From an uncultured Clostridia bacterium (GTDB lineage Bacteria > Bacillota > Clostridia > Oscillospirales > Ruminococcaceae), in contig CALMXN010000140.1 in NCBI GenBank assembly GCA_937871145.1, positions 1 to 8,197 of the forward strand: a stretch of DNA of 8,197 nucleotides, read 5' to 3'. Shown here piece after piece: positions 1-4,962 of the stretch. The first letter of the stretch is position 1; each line of letters starts with the position of its first letter. Made by a program: the position numbers and the translations under genes. The notes under the pieces are model-generated. The model worked only from the letters and a program-made list of their open reading frames with translations. It did no database searches and was not told the DNA's origin.

Positions 1-201
1 GAAATCGGATTTGTCGTTGATACAGTAAAAGCTGTAATTTCTCTTGAGGATGATATGATGGCTCCTCCACCTGCAATTACAACCGATAAAGTTACAAGGT
101 ACATTACTGGCGTTGCCAAGTATGAAGATGACCTTGTAATCATTCTTGACGCAAAGAAAATTCTTGACGAAAAGGGACTCAATCTTGTAAGCGGAATGTA
201 A
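1..201 (+). CDS. cheW: CheW chemotaxis coupling protein, C-terminal part (5' end outside window)
   Basis: The reading frame is open from base 1 to the TAA at 199-201 and gives the last 66 residues of a protein. CheW is the cytoplasmic adaptor joining chemoreceptors to the kinase CheA. The visible part fits the second half of a CheW domain: GFVVDTVKAVISL (a strand pair typical of the fold), then a PPP turn, a YITGVAKYEDDLVIILDAKKIL segment matching the family pattern 'Y-I-x-G-V-x-K-x-x-x-x-L-V-I-L-L-D-x-x-K-I-L', and a short tail. The N-terminal half is missing because of the window edge, so a CheV-like protein cannot be excluded, although the protein ends right after the CheW domain with no receiver domain. 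It is separated from the flgM operon by a terminator and a new promoter, so it belongs to a different transcription unit. Confidence 0.85.
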   Translation, partial: EIGFVVDTVKAVISLEDDMMAPPPAITTDKVTRYITGVAKYEDDLVIILDAKKILDEKGLNLVSGM

Positions 202-206
202 AATAT

Positions 207-235
207 AAACTGCAACATTTTGTTGCAGTTTTTTT
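207..235 (+). terminator. Rho-independent terminator after cheW
   Basis: Left arm AAACTGCAACA (207-217) pairs perfectly with right arm TGTTGCAGTTT (221-231), an 11-bp stem with a TTT loop. A run of seven T follows (229-235, overlapping the base of the stem). It starts five bases after the cheW stop codon. It insulates cheW transcription from the flgM operon, whose promoter begins just downstream. Confidence 0.93.
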
Positions 236-246
236 GTTTAAAATAT

Positions 247-272
247 TAAGTTTTATATTTTCCTGCCGATAT
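247..272 (+). promoter_or_regulatory. Sigma-28 (SigD/FliA) flagellar promoter for the flgM operon
   Basis: The -10 element GCCGATAT lies at 265-272 and equals the B. subtilis SigD consensus. Fourteen bases upstream is TAAG followed by TTTT (247-254), close to the sigma-28 -35 element (TAAA, extended TAAAGTTT), and the 14-base gap is within the usual range. Transcription should start near 279-281, giving a leader of about 50 bases before flgM. This places the anti-sigma factor gene under control of its own target sigma factor, the common arrangement for class III flagellar genes. Confidence 0.88.
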
Positions 273-297
273 GATATATGAGTAGTAATATAATCTT

Positions 298-330
298 GAT
301 TAAATTATTATAACGGGAGGATTAAATTAT
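298..330 (+). repeat. 11-bp perfect direct repeat flanking the flgM ribosome binding site
   Basis: GATTAAATTAT occurs at 298-308 and again at 320-330, with a start-to-start distance of 22 bases (about two helical turns). The second copy includes the first two bases of the flgM start codon; the Shine-Dalgarno GGAGG (316-320) lies between the copies and touches the second. The function is unknown. It may be an accident of AT-rich sequence or an operator-like element. Confidence 0.5.
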
Positions 331-610
331 GGAGATTAAAGGATATATCAATGCAATTAATGCATATAATACAGCAAAATTTGAAAGGAACAAATCTGAA
401 TCTGCAAGTACTATAAGTTCAGTGAAGAACACAGATAAAGTTGAATTTTCTTCGGGGAAAATCAATTCTGTTGAGGCACTCAAGGCTTCTATTGCAAGAA
501 AAGTAGAAAATTCTGCAAGTATAGAAAGGATAACTGATCTGACTGCAAGCATCAATAACGGACAGTATAACGTACAGTCGGAAATAGTTGCAAGAGCTAT
601 ACTTGAATAA
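329..610 (+). CDS. flgM: FlgM, anti-sigma-28 factor
   Basis: This 93-residue protein fits the size of FlgM, which binds sigma-28 in the cytoplasm and is exported when the hook is complete, releasing the sigma factor for late flagellar genes. The N-terminal third is polar and rich in Ser/Asn/Lys, as expected of the disordered part. The conserved sigma-binding half begins near residue 36 (DKVEFSSG) and ends with ERITDLTASI, then NNGQYNV and a helix with IVARAILE, matching the family pattern 'I..L...I..G.Y.V....IA..ml'. The start is set by GGAGG at 316-320, eight bases before the ATG. It is the first gene after the sigma-28 promoter, so it should act as a feedback brake on its own operon. The family is certain in context, although FlgM sequences are weakly conserved. 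Confidence 0.93.
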   Translation: MEIKGYINAINAYNTAKFERNKSESASTISSVKNTDKVEFSSGKINSVEALKASIARKVENSASIERITDLTASINNGQYNVQSEIVARAILE

Positions 611-627
611 TCTTAAGGAGAAGTATA

Positions 628-1089
628 ATGCACAATTATAAGTTAATCATTGACTTTTTCGGACAATATACTGACCACTATATTGAATTACTTGATTTTG
701 AAAATAAAAAGCTTAAATATATTATTTCAAGCGACGTTAATCAGCTCAGCAGCTGTCTTGGCAAGGAACAGGCTCTCATTATGAAGGGGAACAACCTTGA
801 GGCAAAAAGAATTGACATTCTTAAAAAAGAGGGCTTGGGAGAAACCTCCTTTGGTGAAATGATTCAGTCAGCTCCTGATGAATATAAGGATAAGCTCCAG
901 AGTGTTTTTTCAGGTCTTTCAAAATATGTTCTTGAAGTGAAAAGAATAAATGACGAGGCAATGAATGTTGTCAGAGTAAAACTCAATTCAATAGAAAACA
1001 AGATGTCACACAATTCAGGCGAGATTTATAACGACAAGGGTGGCAGAAATCACACAGCAATGTCAGTATCAATGACAAAGAATGTTTAG
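628..1089 (+). CDS. flgN: FlgN-family flagellar export chaperone
   Basis: The 153-residue protein is largely helical. The N-terminal helix (LIIDFFGQYTDHYIELLDF) and the long helices at residues 15-65 and 85-126 fit the FlgN/YvyG coiled-coil fold. FlgN binds the C-termini of FlgK and FlgL in the cytoplasm and brings them to the type III export gate. Its position just before flgK and flgL supports this role. The last 25 residues (from about 129) are polar and probably disordered. AAGGAG at 615-620, seven bases before the ATG, sets the start; the gap from flgM is only 17 bases. The stop codon overlaps the flgK ribosome binding site, so translation of the two genes may be coupled. FlgN proteins are poorly conserved, and the call rests on shape, length and position as well as sequence. 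Confidence 0.87.
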   Translation: MHNYKLIIDFFGQYTDHYIELLDFENKKLKYIISSDVNQLSSCLGKEQALIMKGNNLEAKRIDILKKEGLGETSFGEMIQSAPDEYKDKLQSVFSGLSKYVLEVKRINDEAMNVVRVKLNSIENKMSHNSGEIYNDKGGRNHTAMSVSMTKNV

Positions 1090-1104
1090 GAGGATGTCTA
1101 AATG
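1083..1104 (+). promoter_or_regulatory. Candidate CsrA-binding hairpin over the flgK Shine-Dalgarno and start codon
   Basis: TTTAG (1085-1089) can pair with CTAAA (1098-1102), with two further possible G-U pairs at 1083-1084/1103-1104. This leaves GAGGATGT (1090-1097) in the loop. The loop holds GGAUGU and matches seven of eight bases of the ARGGAUGU core of the E. coli CsrA SELEX consensus. The same bases are the flgK Shine-Dalgarno (AGGAGG, 1088-1093), and the right arm includes the A of the ATG. A bound CsrA would block ribosome entry. The stem is AU-rich and weak, and a Shine-Dalgarno always resembles a CsrA site, so this is a prediction only. Confidence 0.42.
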
Positions 1105-2616
1105 AGACCAACGTTTTTAGGTTTTGAAACAACAAGAAAATCTTTAATGGCTTCACAGAAAGCTCTTGATATAACAGGCCACAATATTTCAAATGTAAAC
1201 ACAACAGGTTATTCAAGGCAAAGGGTTGACCTTTTCTCAATGGTAACCACCTCAGGTGGAACAAGATATGGAGCAAGCAAGGTTATGTGTGCTGGCCAGG
1301 GTGTTTATATGTCAGGAGTTGATCAGATCCGTGATCCGTTCCTCGATAAGAAGTTCAGGGAGCTTAACTCTGACACAGCAGAAGCCGGAATAAAATCAAG
1401 CATACTTACTGATGTTGAAAATGTTCTTGACAATATCGATACAGAAGGCTTGCAGAAGGCACTTTTAAAATTCCAGAGAACGATGGAGTCCTTTGCAACA
1501 GACTCAACAGACAGAGAGGAAATTGCAAACATCCTCACACAGTCAGCAAAGCAGCTTGTAAATGTAATCAACAACTACGACTTCAAGCTTACACAGATTC
1601 AGGATCAGACAAAATTTGAAGTTGACGCTTCAATCAGCGATGTCAATGCAACCTTTAATAAAATTGCTGATCTTAATAAGCAGATAGCAGACAGCTATGT
1701 TTCAAACGGTGAGGTTTCATACGGACTTGCCGGTGATTATAAAGTAAATGCTACATACGGACCTAATGAGTTACTGGATACAAGAAATGTTCTTCTTGAT
1801 TCACTTTCATCATATGGTGACATTGAAGTTCAGGACGAAAAAGATGGTACAGTAACAGTAAAATTTGCCGGTGCAACAGTAATTGAAGGCAATAAAGCAA
1901 CACAGCTCAGCTGCTCGGAGGATTCAATAACAGGTGCTTTGATGCTTGGCTTTAACAATGGTTCAGAATTTAGTCCGAAAGCAGGCTCGCTAAAAGGCTA
2001 TGTTGATGTTTATAACGGAAACGGCTGTTATACACAAGGCGCACAGAATGGTTCAGAAGGGCTTTCATACTTTAAAACAGTAATTGATAAATTCTCAGAA
2101 ACAATGGCAAAAGAGTTTAACAAAATGAACGAAGACCCTGCAAACCCTGGCGTTGAAAGACCTTTGTTCACAACCTCTGACGGAAGCGTTGTTTTCACAG
2201 CAAAGAACCTCCGAGTTTCTGACGACTGGGTTAACAAGCCAATGTCAATTCTTCCTACAAATCAGGAGGGTGAACTTGACAACGCACATATCTACAGATT
2301 ACTGAGCGTTTTTGACAAGCAGGTTAAGTTCGGCGATAATAATGATTTTGAAGGAACCTTTGAAGGCAATATTTCATACTTCACAAACAAGCTTTCACAG
2401 GAAATTACCTTCCAGTCAGGAAAGTTTGAATCAAACGATTCACTTACAACAAGCATTCTTTCTGAAAGAGATGCAAAATCAGCAGTTTCTCTTGACGAAG
2501 AAGGAATAAATATGATGAACTACCAGAAATGGTTTAACGCTTCTGCAAGAGTAATGACTACACTTGATGAGGCACTGAATACAATCATAAACAATATGGG
2601 ACTTGTAGGCAGATAA
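1102..2616 (+). CDS. flgK: FlgK, hook-filament junction protein 1 (HAP1)
   Basis: FlgK is exported through the flagellar channel and forms the first ring of junction between hook and filament. The protein has 504 residues, a usual length. Residues 1-45 are the rod/hook N-terminal helix with the signature GHNISNVNTTGYSRQRVDL. Residues 90-200 form the helical D1 region, and residues 223-257 carry the family pattern LLDTRNVLLDSL...DGTVTVKFAG. The C-terminal helix (462-498) holds VSLDEEGINMMNYQKWFNA then ARVMTTLDEALNTII, the typical end of FlgK that pairs with the N-terminal helix and is recognised by FlgN. Cysteines at 63, 271 and 309 are unusual for an exported flagellar protein. The start is fixed by AGGAGG eight bases upstream. 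The next gene is its partner flgL, 19 bases downstream. Confidence 0.97.
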   Translation: MRPTFLGFETTRKSLMASQKALDITGHNISNVNTTGYSRQRVDLFSMVTTSGGTRYGASKVMCAGQGVYMSGVDQIRDPFLDKKFRELNSDTAEAGIKSSILTDVENVLDNIDTEGLQKALLKFQRTMESFATDSTDREEIANILTQSAKQLVNVINNYDFKLTQIQDQTKFEVDASISDVNATFNKIADLNKQIADSYVSNGEVSYGLAGDYKVNATYGPNELLDTRNVLLDSLSSYGDIEVQDEKDGTVTVKFAGATVIEGNKATQLSCSEDSITGALMLGFNNGSEFSPKAGSLKGYVDVYNGNGCYTQGAQNGSEGLSYFKTVIDKFSETMAKEFNKMNEDPANPGVERPLFTTSDGSVVFTAKNLRVSDDWVNKPMSILPTNQEGELDNAHIYRLLSVFDKQVKFGDNNDFEGTFEGNISYFTNKLSQEITFQSGKFESNDSLTTSILSERDAKSAVSLDEEGINMMNYQKWFNASARVMTTLDEALNTIINNMGLVGR

Positions 2617-2635
2617 TATTAAGGAGATATAGGAT

Positions 2636-3619
2636 ATGAGAGTAACACAGAATCAGATGACAAGGATGTATCTGAAGAATTCAAACTCCGCACTGAATAA
2701 TATGAACAAAATCAACAACCGTGTCCTCACACAGAGGAAGTTCACAAGAGCTTCAGAGGATTCAGTTGGTGCTGCCAAGGCTCTGATTATAAGAAGGAAC
2801 CTTGAGAAGAATGAGATGTACAGCGATAATATAGCAACAGCAGAGGGCATTTACTCAACAGCTGAAAAATCTTTGCTTTCAATAAGCAGCGTTTCAACAA
2901 CAATCTCTGACTCAATTATTCAGGGCGCAAATGGCACAAACGGTCAAGACGGGAAGAAAATCGTTGCAAACCAGATCAGAAATATGGCAAGGGAAATGAC
3001 AACACAGATCAACTCCGAATATGCTGACAGAAAGCTTTTCGGTGGTTCCAACAATGCTTCAGCTCCTTTTGTATATGATCAGGCTACAAAAACGCTTACC
3101 TACAATGGAGTTGATATCAATTCCGCAAATCTTTCAGACTTCCCGAAAAGTGCTGATATAAGCCTTGATGTTGGTTTAGGTCTTCAGTTTGATGCTGACG
3201 GAAATGTTGACAAGCAGACTGTTATGAATATTGCACTAAACGGTGCAGATATTCTTGGATATGGAACAGATACAGACGGTGACCCTAAGAATCTTATCTC
3301 TCTTGCATATAAAGCAGCTGACGCTCTCGACGCAGGCGACAGTGGTGAGGCACTCAATATTCTTGAGAAGCTTAATGCAAGCAAGTCAAATCTTATGAAC
3401 AGTATTACTGATTTGGGAAATCAACAGCAGTCTGTTGATTATGCAAAGGCAAGAGTTGAAAATGATGACTTCAGCCTTAAGAAAGCACAGCAGGGCGTTG
3501 AGGGTGTTGACCTGACAGAAGAAATCTCAAACCTGAAGGTTGCTGAAATGGCATACAACGCAACACTGTCAATGGGATCAAAGCTAATACCATTAAGCAT
3601 ATTTGATTACATGAAGTAA
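2636..3619 (+). CDS. flgL: FlgL, hook-filament junction protein 3 (HAP3)
   Basis: FlgL forms the second junction ring and the platform on which flagellin assembles. The 327-residue protein is flagellin-like. Its N-terminal helical domain (1-140) begins MRVTQNQMTRMYLKN and contains the conserved TRASEDSVGAAKAL, EGIYSTAEKSLLSIS and the ADRKLFGGSNN turn. The variable central part is about residues 141-215. The C-terminal helices (220-327) end with VDLTEEISNLKVAEMAYNAT followed by LSMGSKLIPLSIFDYMK, as in FlgL/flagellin C-termini. AAGGAG at 2621-2626, nine bases before the ATG, sets the start. The first 14 codons include a strong CsrA-like hairpin, annotated separately. This is not flagellin itself: it is FlgL by its N-terminus, length and position after flgK. 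Confidence 0.97.
   Translation: MRVTQNQMTRMYLKNSNSALNNMNKINNRVLTQRKFTRASEDSVGAAKALIIRRNLEKNEMYSDNIATAEGIYSTAEKSLLSISSVSTTISDSIIQGANGTNGQDGKKIVANQIRNMAREMTTQINSEYADRKLFGGSNNASAPFVYDQATKTLTYNGVDINSANLSDFPKSADISLDVGLGLQFDADGNVDKQTVMNIALNGADILGYGTDTDGDPKNLISLAYKAADALDAGDSGEALNILEKLNASKSNLMNSITDLGNQQQSVDYAKARVENDDFSLKKAQQGVEGVDLTEEISNLKVAEMAYNATLSMGSKLIPLSIFDYMK
2653..2675 (+). promoter_or_regulatory. Candidate high-affinity CsrA-binding hairpin in the early flgL coding region
   Basis: TCAGAT (2653-2658) pairs perfectly with ATCTGA (2670-2675). Above this six-pair stem, with G2659 bulged, AC (2660-2661) pairs with GU (2668-2669) and closes a six-base loop AAGGAU (2662-2667). ACAAGGATGT (2660-2669) equals the last ten positions of the CsrA SELEX consensus RUACARGGAUGU, and the AC/GU closing pairs match the SELEX structure. 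It lies 18-40 bases into flgL. Other GGA motifs lie in the flgL Shine-Dalgarno (2623-2625 as GGA within AAGGAG) and just before the ATG (AGGAT, 2631-2635), at distances suited to a CsrA dimer bridging two sites. No binding data exist here; it is a structural prediction. Confidence 0.5.
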
Positions 3620-3624
3620 AAGGT

Positions 3625-3632
3625 GAGGTGAT
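3625..3632 (+). promoter_or_regulatory. Ribosome binding site deciding the start of the DUF6470 gene
   Basis: GAGGTGAT is perfectly complementary to the 3' end of 16S rRNA. Its GAGG core (3625-3628) is eight bases before the ATG at 3637. An in-frame GTG at 3628 lies inside this site and therefore cannot be the main start; a TTG at 3634 is possible but unlikely. Confidence 0.85.
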
Positions 3633-3636
3633 ATTG

Positions 3637-4245
3637 ATGGATCAGTTACTTAGCATAAGGACCACGCCAATAGCTGTCGAAATTTTAATAGACAATGCAC
3701 ATGTCAAGTATAACAGCAGGCTTCCTAAGGTTGAAGTTTCCCGCCAGGAAGGCGGACTTCAGATGAAAGCCGATCCTATTAAAATCAATATTGATACCTT
3801 TGAAATGCGTCAGAGCATTGGACTTAAATCAAATACAACATTAATAAATGAGGCAGCCCAGAATGGTATCAAGATAGCTTATCAGGCAACAGCAACAATT
3901 GCACAGGAAGGCAACGAGCTTGCTGACCCGAACGGAATGAGTATTGCACAGATTGCTGCGTCAAAACTTAACCAGCAGGTTGAAACTGCACTTGAGTTTC
4001 TGCCTAAAGATGGCCCTGATATTTCCTGGGATGGCGGAAAGCTCAGTATCCATTATCAGATGGATGAGCTAAACATGAACTGGGATACAGCGGGACTTAC
4101 AAATTTTGAATTCATACCTGGCAAGATAGAATTCGAAGTAAAACAGATGCCGAAAGTTGAAATTGAATATCTTGGCGGACCTATATATGTTCCACCAAGT
4201 GCTGACCCTGAACATAAGGGACAGGAAATAGATGTAATAGTATAA
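3637..4245 (+). CDS. DUF6470 family protein (YviE-like), flagellar operon protein of unknown function
   Basis: This 202-residue protein matches the family found between flgL and fliW in many Firmicutes (yviE in B. subtilis). The N-terminal part consists of short repeats of the type 'P-x-(K/V)-x-(I/V)-x-(I/V)' (for example TTPIAVEI, LPKVEVSR, DPIKINID), which look like strands. A helical part follows at about residues 57-122 with GIKIAYQATATIAQEGNELAD, then more alternating strands (WDGGKLSIHY, PGKIEFEVKQ, MPKVEIEYLG) and the characteristic ending GGPIYVPPSADP. No signal peptide or membrane segment is seen, so it is probably cytoplasmic. Its biochemical role is not established. The position suggests a part in junction or flagellin export or control. 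The start at 3637 was chosen by the ribosome binding site; an upstream GTG at 3628 would add three residues. Confidence 0.88.
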   Translation: MDQLLSIRTTPIAVEILIDNAHVKYNSRLPKVEVSRQEGGLQMKADPIKINIDTFEMRQSIGLKSNTTLINEAAQNGIKIAYQATATIAQEGNELADPNGMSIAQIAASKLNQQVETALEFLPKDGPDISWDGGKLSIHYQMDELNMNWDTAGLTNFEFIPGKIEFEVKQMPKVEIEYLGGPIYVPPSADPEHKGQEIDVIV

Positions 4246-4247
4246 GC

Positions 4248-4253
4248 AAGGAG
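4248..4253 (+). promoter_or_regulatory. Ribosome binding site deciding the fliW start
   Basis: AAGGAG is eight bases before the ATG at 4262 but only two bases before another in-frame ATG at 4256. The normal spacing favours 4262, which removes two residues (Met-Asn) from the longer reading frame. Confidence 0.75.
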
Positions 4254-4261
4254 CGATGAAT

Positions 4262-4723
4262 ATGAACAATACAGCACAGGACAAAATCACTATTAAGACA
4301 AGGGATTTCGGGGAACAGGAAATCAGCAAGGCTGACATCATAGACTTCCCGAATGGAATTTTCGGATTTGAGGACAGCAAGCGTTTTGTTGTATTAAGTC
4401 CTCTCGGTGATGAAGCTTCACCAATGTGGCTCCAGAGTGTTGATTCCACAGTACCGTGCTTTATTGTTTTCAAGCCACTTGATTTTATCACTGACTATGC
4501 TCCGGAGCCTGCTTTGGACGATCTTTCTTTAATCAAGCTTGAGGATAAGGAAGATATTGAGGTTCTTTCAATAGCAGTTATTCCCGAGGATTATAAAAAG
4601 ACAACACTGAATATCAAGAGCCCGATTATCGTTAATAAAAAGGACAGGATTGCTGTCCAGACTATTCTGGATGAAGACTACGATATAAAGTTTCCTTTAT
4701 ACCAGAGTATAAAGGAGGAGTAG
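4262..4723 (+). CDS. fliW: FliW, flagellar assembly factor and CsrA antagonist
   Basis: FliW binds either flagellin or CsrA in the cytoplasm. When flagellin is exported, freed FliW sequesters CsrA and lets flagellin translation resume (shown in B. subtilis). The 153-residue protein has the family marks in order: FPNGIFGFEDSKRFVVL (29-45), PMWLQSVDSTVPCFIVFKPL (54-73), LSIAVIPED near residue 102, TTLNIKSPIIVNKKDRIAVQ (114-133) and the ending LDEDYDIKFPL (136-146). The length is normal. It begins 16 bases after the preceding gene and stops two bases before csrA. Its final codons form an RNA hairpin over the csrA ribosome binding site, so its translation may directly control csrA. Confidence 0.96.
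   Translation: MNNTAQDKITIKTRDFGEQEISKADIIDFPNGIFGFEDSKRFVVLSPLGDEASPMWLQSVDSTVPCFIVFKPLDFITDYAPEPALDDLSLIKLEDKEDIEVLSIAVIPEDYKKTTLNIKSPIIVNKKDRIAVQTILDEDYDIKFPLYQSIKEE
4642..4658 (+). promoter_or_regulatory. Small hairpin inside fliW upstream of the csrA translation site
   Basis: GGACAG (4642-4647) and CTGTCC (4653-4658) form a perfect six-pair stem with loop GATTG. A GGA motif (4647-4649) sits at the stem-loop edge. It lies about 30 bases upstream of the larger hairpin over the csrA Shine-Dalgarno. It may be chance within coding sequence, or a second element for csrA control. Confidence 0.3.
4691..4718 (+). promoter_or_regulatory. Hairpin sequestering the csrA Shine-Dalgarno
   Basis: TTTCCTTTATAC (4691-4702) pairs with GTATAAAGGAGG (4707-4718) through ten Watson-Crick pairs and two terminal U-G pairs, with a four-base loop CAGA. 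The right arm contains the whole csrA Shine-Dalgarno AAAGGAGG (4711-4718), eight bases before the csrA ATG at 4726. The hairpin lies entirely within the last eleven codons of fliW. A ribosome reaching the fliW stop (4721-4723) would melt it and expose the site, so translational coupling of csrA to fliW is the simplest reading. The T run needed for a terminator is absent. Confidence 0.68.
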
Positions 4724-4725
4724 CT

Positions 4726-4962
4726 ATGTTAGTTATTACCCGAAAGACAGATGAAGGTCTTATTATTAATGACAATATTGAAATTACTGTACTTGAAATC
4801 AATAAGGACAGAATAAAAATCGGTATTAACGCGCCAAAGGAAATCAGCATTTACAGAAAAGAAATTTATATTACAGCTAAAGAAAACAAACAGGCGTCTG
4901 AAGCATTGCCTGCAAATGTTCTTGAGCAGTTACTTAACAACAAGGGAAAGGAGAAACAATAA
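4726..4962 (+). CDS. csrA: CsrA, RNA-binding post-transcriptional regulator
   Basis: CsrA is a small dimeric beta-strand protein that binds GGA motifs in mRNA leaders and usually blocks ribosomes. The 78-residue product has the family pattern LVITRKTDEGLIINDNIEI (2-20), then VLEINKDRIKIGINAPKEI (22-40) and IYRKEIY (42-48). The two RNA-contact arginines, R6 and R44, are both present. Residues 49-78 form a C-terminal tail longer than the E. coli protein (61 residues). In Gram-positive CsrA this region serves FliW binding, which agrees with fliW being the adjacent gene. Val-Arg-Ile-Gly of the usual core is Ile-Lys-Ile-Gly here, a conservative change. The stop codon overlaps the fliD start (TAATG). 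Its Shine-Dalgarno is buried in the hairpin described separately. Confidence 0.97.
   Translation: MLVITRKTDEGLIINDNIEITVLEINKDRIKIGINAPKEISIYRKEIYITAKENKQASEALPANVLEQLLNNKGKEKQ

Noticed and set aside
983..1276. Minus-strand open frame of 97 codons across flgN and flgK
   Set aside because: It overlaps conserved coding sequence of FlgK on the other strand; no family resemblance.
3628..3636. GTG start at 3628 for the DUF6470 gene
   Set aside because: The GTG lies inside the Shine-Dalgarno GAGGTGAT; the ATG at 3637 has correct spacing.
4186..4216. Inverted repeat TATGTTC / GAACATA upstream of fliW
   Set aside because: Seven pairs with a 17-base loop inside coding sequence; it does not involve the fliW ribosome binding site.
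4069..4491. Minus-strand open frame of 140 codons across the DUF6470-fliW junction
   Set aside because: It lies antisense to two well-supported genes, has no family resemblance and a Cys/Ser-rich composition typical of a shadow frame.
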